Shown in pieces: positions 10,179 through 18,583 of a stretch of 64,000 nucleotides of DNA. Within the stretch, counting starts at the first letter, position 1, and the number at the start of each line of letters is the position of its first letter. Both the position numbers and the translations under genes were made by a program. This DNA is from a bacterium (GTDB lineage: Bacteria > Vulcanimicrobiota > Vulcanimicrobiia > Vulcanimicrobiales > Vulcanimicrobiaceae). The stretch is from NCBI GenBank assembly GCA_021805775.1, contig JAJZED010000007.1:1-64000 (forward strand). Reading direction: 5' to 3'. The notes below the pieces were generated by a model. It did not search any database. It was not told the DNA's origin and saw nothing but the letters and a program-made list of their open reading frames with translations.

Positions 10179-11503
10179 CCGACGCTATCGCCGCGAGCGC
10201 GCTTGCGCGCGGAAAAAATCGCATAAACCGGAAGGCCGCTCGCGATGATTCCCCACCCGATGAGCGTGTCGGCTGGGGCCTTATAGAGCGCCCCGGCGAC
10301 GATAGAAAAAGCGATCGCCGTAAAAAGTGCAGTGGAATACGGGTGAAAAGGAATTTTCATATCGGGCGGTGGCGCGCCATCGCGAGCATCGCGCGCCCGA
10401 ATAATGAAAAGTGCGATGCCCGCGAGCATGAGAAAAAGAAAGTCGGCACTGGTGATATAGTTGAGCAGTTGATCGTAACTGCGCGACACGGTAAGCGTAA
10501 TGACAATAATCGCCTGTATGATAATGGCGACGATCGGCGCGCCGGTCCGGGGATGGAGCTTTGCAAAGGCGCGGAAGAAGAGGCCGTCGACGCCCATTTG
10601 GTAATAAACGCGCGGCGCGGTAAGGAGCTGATTGCTGACAAATCCGAGCAACGATAATGCGACAACCGCGCCGACGATGCGTTGGGCGATCGGCCCGAAC
10701 GCCACGCGCGCAACGTCGGCGATCGGCGTCGTGGTTGCCGAAAGGCCGGCAATGCCGAGGGCATGTATCAGCACGGCATTAATCGCAACGTAAATCGCGG
10801 TGACTCCGAGAACGCCGAGCGCAAGGCCGCGCGGAAGCGAGCGGACGGGATCGCGTATCTCGGCCGAAACGTACGTGCCCGGCCCCCAACCGAGGTATGA
10901 AAAAAGTACCGGAAGCATTGCGACGCCGAGCAATCCTAGCGATGGCTGAGGCGCGGCGACCATCGAAACGGAGGGCGCGTGCGGAGCGGCCAGCGCGATA
11001 ACGATAAAGAGCGCAAAGGCGAGAATTTTCGCGATCAGAAAACCGTTCTGCGTATTTGCGCCAGCCCGTACGCCCATTGCGTTAATGGCGGTGAAAAGCA
11101 GCACCGCTGCGATGGCAAGTGCGCCGAGGCTCGCGGGAGTCGAGGCGATCCCCAATACCGGCGCGGCATAACCGGCAAAGGCGATCGCCGCCGAGGCGGC
11201 GCCGCCGCTCATGGCAATGAAGAGCAGCATCCAACCGAAAACGAATGCCAGCGCCGGGTGGAACGCATCGCGCAGGTATGCGTAGAGGCCGCCATCGAGC
11301 GGGCGCCGGGCGGCGAGTTCGCCGAGAACGAGCGCGCCCAAGAGCGATACGATGCCTCCGAGCACCCACGCCCCGAGAATCGCCACCGGGGTTCCAAGGT
11401 CGCGCGCGACGACCGAGGGCGTGCGAAAAATTCCCGAACCGATGACACCGCCGATCGTAACGAGCGCTACATCGAGCGTCCCGAGGCGACGGCGTAGTTT
11501 CAC
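10175..11503 (-). CDS. APC-family amino acid permease
   Basis: 442 residues with about 12 membrane helices. The start is a GTG (11501-11503) overlapping the ispH stop as GTGA. The TM1 signature IGGVIGSGIFRTP is the amino-acid-polyamine-organocation unwound helix; later hallmarks include LGWGPGTYVSAEIRDP and PRVYYQMGVDGLFF. A LAT/APC-type permease in the inner membrane; substrate not predictable. Last gene of a four-gene operon with ispH. Confidence 0.88.
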   Translation of the reverse strand: MKLRRRLGTLDVALVTIGGVIGSGIFRTPSVVARDLGTPVAILGAWVLGGIVSLLGALVLGELAARRPLDGGLYAYLRDAFHPALAFVFGWMLLFIAMSGGAASAAIAFAGYAAPVLGIASTPASLGALAIAAVLLFTAINAMGVRAGANTQNGFLIAKILAFALFIVIALAAPHAPSVSMVAAPQPSLGLLGVAMLPVLFSYLGWGPGTYVSAEIRDPVRSLPRGLALGVLGVTAIYVAINAVLIHALGIAGLSATTTPIADVARVAFGPIAQRIVGAVVALSLLGFVSNQLLTAPRVYYQMGVDGLFFRAFAKLHPRTGAPIVAIIIQAIIVITLTVSRSYDQLLNYITSADFLFLMLAGIALFIIRARDARDGAPPPDMKIPFHPYSTALFTAIAFSIVAGALYKAPADTLIGWGIIASGLPVYAIFSARKRARGDSVG

Positions 11504-12450
11504 GCGCCGGCGGAAGTCTGTAAAAACGCGAGTTCTTTCGGCGGAGCAAAGATAATCGCCGGTTCGCGTTCGCCAAAATCGACGACGACGGCATCGCCGA
11601 CGAGTTCGCGGATGCGGTCGACGATACGCGCCACGAGCGTCTCGGGAGATGAGGCTCCGGCTGTGACGCCGATCCGTGCGTGCCCGGCAAACCACTCCGC
11701 CCGAAGTTGTTCGGTGCAATCGACGAGATAGGCGGCCGCGCCGAGTTGCTCCGCGCACTCACGGAGACGCTGGGAATTCGAACTGTTCTCCGAACCGACG
11801 ACGACGACGACCTCGACTTCGGCGGCGAGCGCTTTCACGGCAACCTGACGATTTTGGGTTGCGTAACATATATCGCTGCGGGCGGGTTCGCGCAGTGCGG
11901 GAAAGCGCTCTCGCAAGGCGGCAAGAATCGCGACCGTGTCGTCGAGCGAGAGAGTTGTCTGCGTGACGACGGCAACGCGTTGTGGATCGGGCACCGAGAT
12001 CGCGAGCGCCTGACCGACATCTTCAACTAAGGCGATTCCGCCGGGAACGTGTCCGAGCGTACCCTCCACTTCGTCATGGTTCCGATGGCCGACGAGCAAA
12101 ACGAAGTAGCCGTCTTTCGCAAAGCGTAAGGCTTCGAAATGCACCTTCGAAACGAGCGGGCAGGTGGCATCGACGATGCGAAGGTTTCGCTCGCGAGCTT
12201 CGTGCTGAACCGTCGGCGAGACGCCGTGCGCGCTGAAAACCGCGAGCGCGCCGTTTGGGATCTCGTCGAGCCCTTCGACAAAGACGACGCCGCGCGCGCG
12301 TAAGCCCTCCACGACCTCACGGTTGTGGACGATCTCGCGACGCACGTAGAGCGGAGCGCCGTGCGCTTCGATTAATTGCTCGACGATATCGATCGCGCGG
12401 TCGACGCCGGCACAGAAGCCACGCGGATTGGCCAGTAAAATCTCGGTCAT
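11500..12450 (-). CDS. ispH: 4-hydroxy-3-methylbut-2-enyl diphosphate reductase
   Basis: 316 residues. The three [4Fe-4S] cysteines are present: Cys13 (PRGFCAGVDRAI), Cys97 (DATCPLVSK) and Cys195 (DICYATQNRQ). Substrate residues include VHNREVV, SAHGVSP, TQTTLS, NSSNSQRL and GASSPE. It catalyses the last step of the MEP isoprenoid pathway (HMBPP to IPP and DMAPP), so this organism uses MEP. Coupled to the permease gene by GTGA and 17 nt from the dehydrogenase gene upstream. Confidence 0.97.
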   Translation of the reverse strand: MTEILLANPRGFCAGVDRAIDIVEQLIEAHGAPLYVRREIVHNREVVEGLRARGVVFVEGLDEIPNGALAVFSAHGVSPTVQHEARERNLRIVDATCPLVSKVHFEALRFAKDGYFVLLVGHRNHDEVEGTLGHVPGGIALVEDVGQALAISVPDPQRVAVVTQTTLSLDDTVAILAALRERFPALREPARSDICYATQNRQVAVKALAAEVEVVVVVGSENSSNSQRLRECAEQLGAAAYLVDCTEQLRAEWFAGHARIGVTAGASSPETLVARIVDRIRELVGDAVVVDFGEREPAIIFAPPKELAFLQTSAGA

Positions 12451-12466
12451 AGGCGGATGGTACAGC

Positions 12467-13510
12467 CTACGCCCCCGGGTTCAGTAAGACCTTGATGGCG
12501 CGGCGCTGGTCCATGGCGGCGTAGCCTTCGGCGACGCGGTCGAGCGAAATTCGGCTATCGAAGACGCGTCCCGGGTGGATCTGCCCGGCGACGCAGGCCG
12601 CCGTCAACGACTCGATATAGGCGCGCGCCGGTGCGAGCCCGCCCCGCAGGCTGAGGTTCTTGAAGAAAATGGAGCGAAGATCGGGGAGCTTCACGTTATG
12701 CGGAACGCCGACGAACGTGACCGTTCCGCCGGGGCGCGCGGCGGCAATCGCGAGGTTGAAACTCTCCTCGTTACCGACCGCCTCGACAATCGAGGGGGCG
12801 CCGCCTTTGGTGATCTCGAGCAGGCGATCGAGCGTCTGCGGGTCGTGAGAGTCGAGGCAGTCGTCGGCGCCGAAATCGGCGGCGATCTTCAAACGTTCGG
12901 CATTATGTCCTACGGCGATTACGCGCGCGGCGCGATGGACGCGCGCTGCCGAGAGCACCGCGCAAAGACCGACGGCGCCGTCGCCGACGACGACGACCGT
13001 GCCGCCGTTGCCGGCACCCGCCGTCGTCGCACCATGATGGCCGGTCGCCATGACATCGCATAGCGTTGCCGCATCGGCGAGCGACTCGTCGTTATCGCGC
13101 ATCGCTTCATGCATTACTGCAAGCGTTCCGTCGGCATACGGAACGCGCACGAATTCCGCTTGCGCTCCGTTTGCGTCTGCGCCCCAGAAGCTCCCATGTT
13201 CGCACGATGTTTGCAAACCTTGCCGGCAATAGGCGCAGGTACCATCGCTAATTGCAAACGGAGCGATCACGGCGTCGCCCGGCTTGACGTTGCGCACGGC
13301 GGCTCCGACCTCTTCGACGATACCGACGAACTCGTGGCCGGTGCGCTCGCCGGGTTCGCGTTCGACTACCCCGCGATAAAACCAAAGGTCGCTGCCGCAG
13401 ATCGCCGCGCGCGTTACGCGAACGATCGCATCGGTCGATTCGCGGATCGACGGGTCGGGAACGCTCTCGAGGCGCACGTCGCGCGTACCATGATAGACGG
13501 TTGCTTTCAT
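12467..13510 (-). CDS. Zinc-dependent medium-chain alcohol dehydrogenase
   Basis: 347 residues. Catalytic zinc site: CGSDLW, GHE (GERTGHEFVGIV) and a later acidic residue. The structural zinc loop has only a partial set (CAYCRQGLQTSCEHG). The NAD(P) fold has GDGAVGLCAV. MDR family, similar to glutathione-independent formaldehyde- or threonine-dehydrogenase-like enzymes; substrate unknown. Four nt separate it from the hydrolase gene upstream. Confidence 0.88.
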   Translation of the reverse strand: MKATVYHGTRDVRLESVPDPSIRESTDAIVRVTRAAICGSDLWFYRGVVEREPGERTGHEFVGIVEEVGAAVRNVKPGDAVIAPFAISDGTCAYCRQGLQTSCEHGSFWGADANGAQAEFVRVPYADGTLAVMHEAMRDNDESLADAATLCDVMATGHHGATTAGAGNGGTVVVVGDGAVGLCAVLSAARVHRAARVIAVGHNAERLKIAADFGADDCLDSHDPQTLDRLLEITKGGAPSIVEAVGNEESFNLAIAAARPGGTVTFVGVPHNVKLPDLRSIFFKNLSLRGGLAPARAYIESLTAACVAGQIHPGRVFDSRISLDRVAEGYAAMDQRRAIKVLLNPGA

Positions 13511-13514
13511 CTCT

Positions 13515-14300
13515 TTACGAGACCCCCGGAGGCGCTCCGTGGTTGCACGGGCGGAAAATTTCGTCGGCGAATGCTCTCACGATTGCGGTGAAACGCGCGC
13601 TCTCACGTAAGGGTGCGGCGTGGTCGGATCCGGCGATTATTTCGCGGCGCGCGTTGGGAGCGTTGCGTAGATAACGCGATTCGTCGGAACGAAAGATCAG
13701 ATCGTATTCGCCGTTGACGACGAGCAGAGGGCGATCGTAGGCGGCGATGGTATCGCTTTGGCGCATCCCTCGTACGGCCATCTCGCTCGTCGAATCGAGA
13801 ACGCGAGGATCGAATGGAATGCGTTCGATCTCGCGCGCCCATTCGTCGCCGACGACGCCGCGCAAAGAGAGCGACGCAATCGACTGGTAGAGCGGCCCGG
13901 GAAGCGCGCCCATCGCTTGCGCCATCAGGCGAAACGGCAGCCGTTTCCATCCATCGAAATCATAGGTTGCACCGGCGAGAAGTAACGCGCGGCTTGCTTC
14001 GAGGTGCTGCGAAAAATACGGCACCGCTACGAATCCGCCGAGCGAATAGCCGACGACGAGCGGCGCTGCGGCGCAAACTTCCAGCGCGGCTTCCAACGCG
14101 GTGTCGACGTGCGCGCGGTCGAAGGGCTCGTTCACGCGTCCGCCGTGCCCCGGCAGATCGATTGCAACGACGTAATAACGGTCGGCGAGGGCGGCGGCGT
14201 GCCGTTCCCAGATCGCCTTCCCCAAGCGAAGCCCGTGAAGGAAGAGGATCGGGGGGCGGCCGCGCTCGCCATAAGCCGCGGTGGTGGAGACGTCGTTCAT
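13515..14300 (-). CDS. Alpha/beta-hydrolase
   Basis: About 261 residues; the start is placed at the ATG giving MNDVSTTA, two codons inside a possible TTG start. Oxyanion region LFLHGLRLG, nucleophile elbow GYSLGG, acid near NGEYDLIF, and catalytic histidine in GSDHAAPL. A soluble esterase/lipase-like enzyme of unknown substrate. First gene of the operon hydrolase-dehydrogenase-ispH-permease. Confidence 0.83.
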   Translation of the reverse strand: MNDVSTTAAYGERGRPPILFLHGLRLGKAIWERHAAALADRYYVVAIDLPGHGGRVNEPFDRAHVDTALEAALEVCAAAPLVVGYSLGGFVAVPYFSQHLEASRALLLAGATYDFDGWKRLPFRLMAQAMGALPGPLYQSIASLSLRGVVGDEWAREIERIPFDPRVLDSTSEMAVRGMRQSDTIAAYDRPLLVVNGEYDLIFRSDESRYLRNAPNARREIIAGSDHAAPLRESARFTAIVRAFADEIFRPCNHGAPPGVS

Positions 14301-14359
14301 CTGCAAACAACCTGCGCGCCCCGCCTAGGTTTCGCCTGCACGCGGCGAATGAGGCGGTC

Positions 14360-14905
14360 ATGCAACCGATTCAAGCGCTCGCTCTTCTCCTCGCGTTTGC
14401 GCCGCAGCAGACGCCGACCGCGATTCCGACGCAGCCGCCGGTGATGGCAGCGCCGCCGTTGGCGCCGCTACCCAGCGACACGCTGAACAACGGCCCTTGC
14501 CTCGATTCGCCGCGCTCCGTACCGCTGGTTCTGCATGCCCCGGTGACGATTGGGAATCAGATCGTGCGTATCGATAAAGTCGTCTCGACCGACTCGATGA
14601 TGCCCGGCGAGGTCATCGGCTTTCTCTATACGCTTCAGGACGGGACGACTTGGCTCGGTCAGCGTACCCCCGATTACATGTCGGCCGCCGACTCGCGGGC
14701 GATCAACCTCGTGCTCGCCGCTTCGCGGCTTCCGGCCGATACCGAGACGGCGTTTCCGCCGCAGATGCGCTATGGCGTGGCGACGCACTATCGGCAGTTC
14801 TTCCCAGTCCAGATCCAGGCCGGCGCTCTGACCGCACTTCGAGTGCGGATCGATCCATGCGTGGCCTGGCCCTCCGGCCTCCAACTGCCCGATCCGCGCT
14901 TCTAG
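14360..14905 (+). CDS. Exported protein of unknown function
   Basis: 181 residues starting MQPIQALALLLAFAPQQT, a short signal-peptide-like N-terminus, then a Pro-rich linker. Two cysteines (GPCLDSP and IDPCVAWP) may form a disulphide across the mature domain. No family recognised. It is divergent from the hydrolase operon, and its stop lies 5 bp before the CIRCE-like element of hsp20, so the hsp20 promoter may lie inside its 3' end. Confidence 0.6.
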   Translation: MQPIQALALLLAFAPQQTPTAIPTQPPVMAAPPLAPLPSDTLNNGPCLDSPRSVPLVLHAPVTIGNQIVRIDKVVSTDSMMPGEVIGFLYTLQDGTTWLGQRTPDYMSAADSRAINLVLAASRLPADTETAFPPQMRYGVATHYRQFFPVQIQAGALTALRVRIDPCVAWPSGLQLPDPRF

Positions 14906-14909
14906 CAAG

Positions 14910-14936
14910 TTAGCACTTAATGCATCCGACTGCTAA
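14910..14936. promoter_or_regulatory. CIRCE-like operator before hsp20-lon
   Basis: TTAGCACTT, nine bases, GACTGCTAA. Each arm matches the CIRCE consensus arm at 8 of 9 positions, and the 9-bp spacer is exact. It lies 20 bp upstream of the hsp20 start, where CIRCE is normally found. Inference: HrcA also represses hsp20-lon here, perhaps more weakly than groESL. Confidence 0.75.
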
Positions 14937-14956
14937 AGGTACGGGTTAAGGGTGCG

Positions 14957-15346
14957 ATGGAGTTTGTAATCCGCGGGCGATGCGGGCGATTCGAACCGAA
15001 CGCCGATGCCTTTCTCGACGAAGAGCGAGGGGCGCTCGTCGTAACGCTCGAGGTCGCCGGCGTCGCTCCGGAATCGCTGCGTTTGGCGGTCGAGGCGGAT
15101 CGCCTGATGATCGCGGGGCGCCGCTTCGATACGTTGCCGCAGCGTCGCGGCTCGTTCGTGCTCAAAGAGATCGCTTTCGGCGAATTCGGCCGAGAATTAA
15201 ACCTGCCCGTCCCGGTCGATCTCGAGCGAACCTCGGCGACCTACCTCGACGGACTGCTCTCCATCGTGCTGCCCGTCGCAGCGACTGCGTATATCCCGAC
15301 CGCGCGCAACGACGTGCGGATCATCGTGCAAAGGATCGTCATCTAA
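14957..15346 (+). CDS. Small heat-shock protein Hsp20
   Basis: 129 residues, almost entirely an alpha-crystallin domain: LVVTLEVAGVAPESLRLAVE, DRLMIAGRR, a GSFVLKEIAFGEFGRELNLP strand, and DGLLSIVLPVA. N- and C-terminal arms are short. An ATP-independent holdase in the cytoplasm. The ATG follows a TTAAGGG-like site. One base separates it from lon, indicating one transcript. Confidence 0.9.
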   Translation: MEFVIRGRCGRFEPNADAFLDEERGALVVTLEVAGVAPESLRLAVEADRLMIAGRRFDTLPQRRGSFVLKEIAFGEFGRELNLPVPVDLERTSATYLDGLLSIVLPVAATAYIPTARNDVRIIVQRIVI

Positions 15347-15347
15347 C

Positions 15348-17822
15348 ATGGCCGCGAAAGCGAAACCCACCGTCCCCGCCGGTTTGCTCGGTATTCTGCC
15401 GTTGCAGGAAGCCGTGCTGTTTCCCAACACCGTTATTCCGCTTGCGGTCGTAAAGAAACCGGGTATCCGGCTCGTTGAAGAGGCAATCCGCGAAGGCCGC
15501 CCGATCGGGCTGACCGTTTTGAAGGATCGCGATATCGAAAACCCGGGGCCCGACGATGTCGAACGCATCGGCACCGTCGGCGTCATTCAAAAAATGCTGA
15601 AGGTTCCCGACGGTACGCTTCGCTGTATCGTTGCCGGGCAGTCGGTGTTCCGTATCGAGCAGTTCACGCAGAGCGAACCATATATGGTTGCGGCATACAC
15701 CGAACTGCCCGATAAAACGGTCGAAAATGAAGCTCGCGTTGCAATGCATCGCAACCTTGCCGGGCTCTTCCAGAAGCTGCTCTCGTATTTGCCGCAGGCG
15801 CCGCGCGAGATGGAGATGGAAGTTCAAAATATCACCGATTCCAACGTCTTGACCTACTTCGTCGCATCGACCATGCGCCTGGAGACCGCGGAACGCCAGG
15901 CTTTACTCGAAGAACGCGATACGGCCAAGCGAATGCGTAAACTCACGATGTTGCTCACTAAAGAGCTGGAGGTCGTCGAGCTCGGGCATAAGATTCAGGG
16001 CGATATTCAACGCGAGATGGACAAGAATCAACGCGAGTTTTACCTGCGCCAGCAACTACGCGCGATTCAAGAAGAGCTTGGCGAGATCGATCCGCAACTT
16101 GCGGAATTGAACGAGTTAAAGAAAAAGCTCGATGAAGCGAAGTTGCCCGAGGAAGCGCAAAAAGCCGCCGAGCGAGAGCTCGATCGCCTCTCGAAGGTGC
16201 CGCAGGCGAGCCCGGAATATAGCGTCATTCGCACCTATCTCGATTGGCTCGTTCAGCTACCGTGGAATATCGAAACCACCGACGCAATCGATATTCGCAA
16301 GGCGCGGGAAATTCTCGATGAAGACCATTACGATCTTGAGAAAATTAAAGACCGCATCGTCGAATATCTTGCCGTCGGCAAATTGAAGAACCGCCTCAGC
16401 GGCCCGATTCTCTGTTTCGTCGGCCCTCCGGGCGTCGGCAAAACGTCGTTAGGGCAATCGATAGCCCGCGCTATGGGGCGCAAATTCGTGCGTCTCTCGG
16501 TCGGCGGCGTTCGCGACGAAGCCGAAATTCGCGGCCACCGACGCACCTATATCGGCGCGATGCCGGGAACGATCGTCCGTGCGATTCGCGATGCCGGAAC
16601 GCGCAACCCGGTTATGATGATCGACGAGATCGATAAGGTGGGTTCCGATTTTCGCGGCGACCCGCAATCCGCATTGCTCGAGGTGCTCGACCCGGAACAG
16701 AATAAGGGATATCGCGACCACTATCTCGATCTGCCGTTCGATTTAAGCCAAGTGCTGTTTGTCTGCACTGCAAACTCCCTCGATACCATCTCCCCGCCGT
16801 TGCGCGATCGCATGGAGATCATTCAGCTCTCGGGTTACACCGAATTCGAGAAGCTTCAAATTGCCAAGCGCTATTTGCTCAAAAAGCAGCGCCTCGCCAA
16901 CGGAGTGAAGGAGACGCAATCGCAGATTAACGATACCGCGTTGCGGGCGATCATCAACGACTATACGCGCGAGGCCGGCGTTCGCAATCTCGACCGCGAG
17001 ATCGGCACCGTCTTCCGCAAAATCGCGCGCAAGGTCGCCGAGAACTCACGTTATAAGACGCGGGTAAAACCGGAGAGCTTGGTCGAGTATTTGAAGAAGC
17101 CGCGCTTCTTCAACGAGGTAAAGAAGCGCGTGGCCTCGGTCGGCGTTGCGACGGGCATGGCGTGGACGCCGGTCGGCGGCGATATTCTCTTCATCGAGAC
17201 GCAGGTGATGCCCGGAAGCGGTAAGGTCGTTCTGACGGGGCAACTCGGCGACGTAATGAAGGAGAGCGCGCAGGCTGCGGTTTCCTTCCTGCGCTCGCGT
17301 TCGTCGGAAATCGGCCTCGCCGAAGACTTCTTCGCCAAGCACGACATTCATATCCACGTGCCGGCGGGTGCGACGCCGAAGGACGGTCCGTCGGCGGGCA
17401 TCGCGCTGGTTACTTCGATTGCTTCGATGCTCACCGGCAACAAGGTCGATCCAAACCTCGCGATGACCGGAGAGATCACCTTGACGGGTCAGGTGTTGCC
17501 GATCGGTGGTTTGAAAGAGAAGGTTCTCGGCGCACGTCGTGCCGGAATTTCGAAAGTGCTTCTGCCGAAACGGAACGAGGTCGATCTCGACGACATTCCC
17601 GATGAAGTGCGGACGCAAATGACCTTCGTATCGGTCGAGGAGCTCTCGGAAGTGCTCGCGCACGCTCTGGGGAAACGCATCATCGCTCCGGTACCGCTCG
17701 GCAACGAGAGCCTCAAACGCAACGGGATCGTCGTTCCGATGCCCAAGCGCGGGGTCGGCAAGCGCTCCGCTGCAACGCGCGGCCGCGCGAAAGTGTCGCC
17801 GCGTCCCGCATCGCGCGCTTAG
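15348..17822 (+). CDS. lon: ATP-dependent protease Lon
   Basis: 824 residues, LonA type. The N-terminal substrate domain begins [15 protein letters not shown], followed by a coiled region. The AAA+ module has Walker [10 protein letters not shown] (about 359-367) and Walker B MMIDEIDK, and the C-terminal protease has the Ser-Lys dyad (Ser in KDGPSAG near 681; Lys in IGGLKEK near 722). It degrades misfolded and regulatory proteins. Cotranscribed with hsp20 behind the CIRCE-like site. Its 3' end overlaps the convergent SARP gene by 4 bp. Confidence 0.97.
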   Translation: MAAKAKPTVPAGLLGILPLQEAVLFPNTVIPLAVVKKPGIRLVEEAIREGRPIGLTVLKDRDIENPGPDDVERIGTVGVIQKMLKVPDGTLRCIVAGQSVFRIEQFTQSEPYMVAAYTELPDKTVENEARVAMHRNLAGLFQKLLSYLPQAPREMEMEVQNITDSNVLTYFVASTMRLETAERQALLEERDTAKRMRKLTMLLTKELEVVELGHKIQGDIQREMDKNQREFYLRQQLRAIQEELGEIDPQLAELNELKKKLDEAKLPEEAQKAAERELDRLSKVPQASPEYSVIRTYLDWLVQLPWNIETTDAIDIRKAREILDEDHYDLEKIKDRIVEYLAVGKLKNRLSGPILCFVGPPGVGKTSLGQSIARAMGRKFVRLSVGGVRDEAEIRGHRRTYIGAMPGTIVRAIRDAGTRNPVMMIDEIDKVGSDFRGDPQSALLEVLDPEQNKGYRDHYLDLPFDLSQVLFVCTANSLDTISPPLRDRMEIIQLSGYTEFEKLQIAKRYLLKKQRLANGVKETQSQINDTALRAIINDYTREAGVRNLDREIGTVFRKIARKVAENSRYKTRVKPESLVEYLKKPRFFNEVKKRVASVGVATGMAWTPVGGDILFIETQVMPGSGKVVLTGQLGDVMKESAQAAVSFLRSRSSEIGLAEDFFAKHDIHIHVPAGATPKDGPSAGIALVTSIASMLTGNKVDPNLAMTGEITLTGQVLPIGGLKEKVLGARRAGISKVLLPKRNEVDLDDIPDEVRTQMTFVSVEELSEVLAHALGKRIIAPVPLGNESLKRNGIVVPMPKRGVGKRSAATRGRAKVSPRPASRA

Positions 17823-18547
17823 CCCATCCGCTCCGCGTGGAAGTGCGGCGCGACGGCATCGCCGAGGAGATGCGCGAGCTCGTAGGCCGGCGCGGCCTGG
17901 AGTTCGCGCATAACGGCGCGTGAATACGTGCGATATTCGTGAAGCGCTCCAAGACGATCGTGAGCGACGAGGTGCGAACGGATGAGGATGCTCCACGCGC
18001 GCTCGTCGCATTCGTCGAAGGTGAGTGCGCGTCGTGCGAGGTGCATCGATCGCTCGATCTCTCCGCCTCGGAGAGCGCGGTCGGCGAGCGTCGTTATTAC
18101 CGCCTGTCGAAACTCCTCGAGTCGTCGATAGGTCGGCGCGAGCCACTCCGGGATTTCGTAGCCGGCGGCGGCATTCGTCGCGCTCTCGAGCCTCGCGGCG
18201 AGTTCGTCGCAGGCATGTAGCTCCGGCGCATCCCAGAGCTCGGTATAGACCCAGAGGTCGACGACGGCGCGCGATTCGCTGAGCCGATAGCAGTGTGCGC
18301 GTGCCGGGAGCAGATCGTCGGCCAAGCGCCTCCGGATGCGGTGGAGCGCTACATAGAGCCGATTCTTGGCAATTGCTTCGGCAACGTGGGGCCAGAGCAA
18401 CTCCGTCAAGCGCTCGGAACGGATGCCGCGGCGGTGAAGAGCGAGTGCGAGAAGCAACTCCCACTCACCGGGAGTGAGAACGAGGCGTTCGCCGCCGCGT
18501 AGAGCGAAGCCCGAGAGCAGTTGGAGATCGATCGAGGTGTCGCTCAT
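17819..18547 (-). CDS. SARP/BTAD-family transcriptional regulator
   Basis: 242 residues. N-terminal OmpR-type winged helix (LTPGEWELLLALALHRRG, LTELLWPHV, RLYVALHRIRRRL), then a bacterial transcriptional activation domain of TPR-like helices (about 95-240; DLWVYTELW, RRLEEFRQAVI, RRALTFDECDERAW). One-component cytoplasmic DNA-binding regulator with no visible ligand domain. It lies 36 bp downstream of the large membrane SARP fusion and is probably cotranscribed. Confidence 0.85.
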   Translation of the reverse strand: MSDTSIDLQLLSGFALRGGERLVLTPGEWELLLALALHRRGIRSERLTELLWPHVAEAIAKNRLYVALHRIRRRLADDLLPARAHCYRLSESRAVVDLWVYTELWDAPELHACDELAARLESATNAAAGYEIPEWLAPTYRRLEEFRQAVITTLADRALRGGEIERSMHLARRALTFDECDERAWSILIRSHLVAHDRLGALHEYRTYSRAVMRELQAAPAYELAHLLGDAVAPHFHAERMG

Positions 18548-18583
18548 CGCCCCCTAGCGTACGCGTGAGTTCTTACAAAACGG

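Noticed and set aside
13814-14359. Long plus-strand N-terminal extension of the 14360 gene
   Set aside because: It is antisense to the hydrolase gene and Arg-rich; the ATG at 14360 starts the signal peptide.
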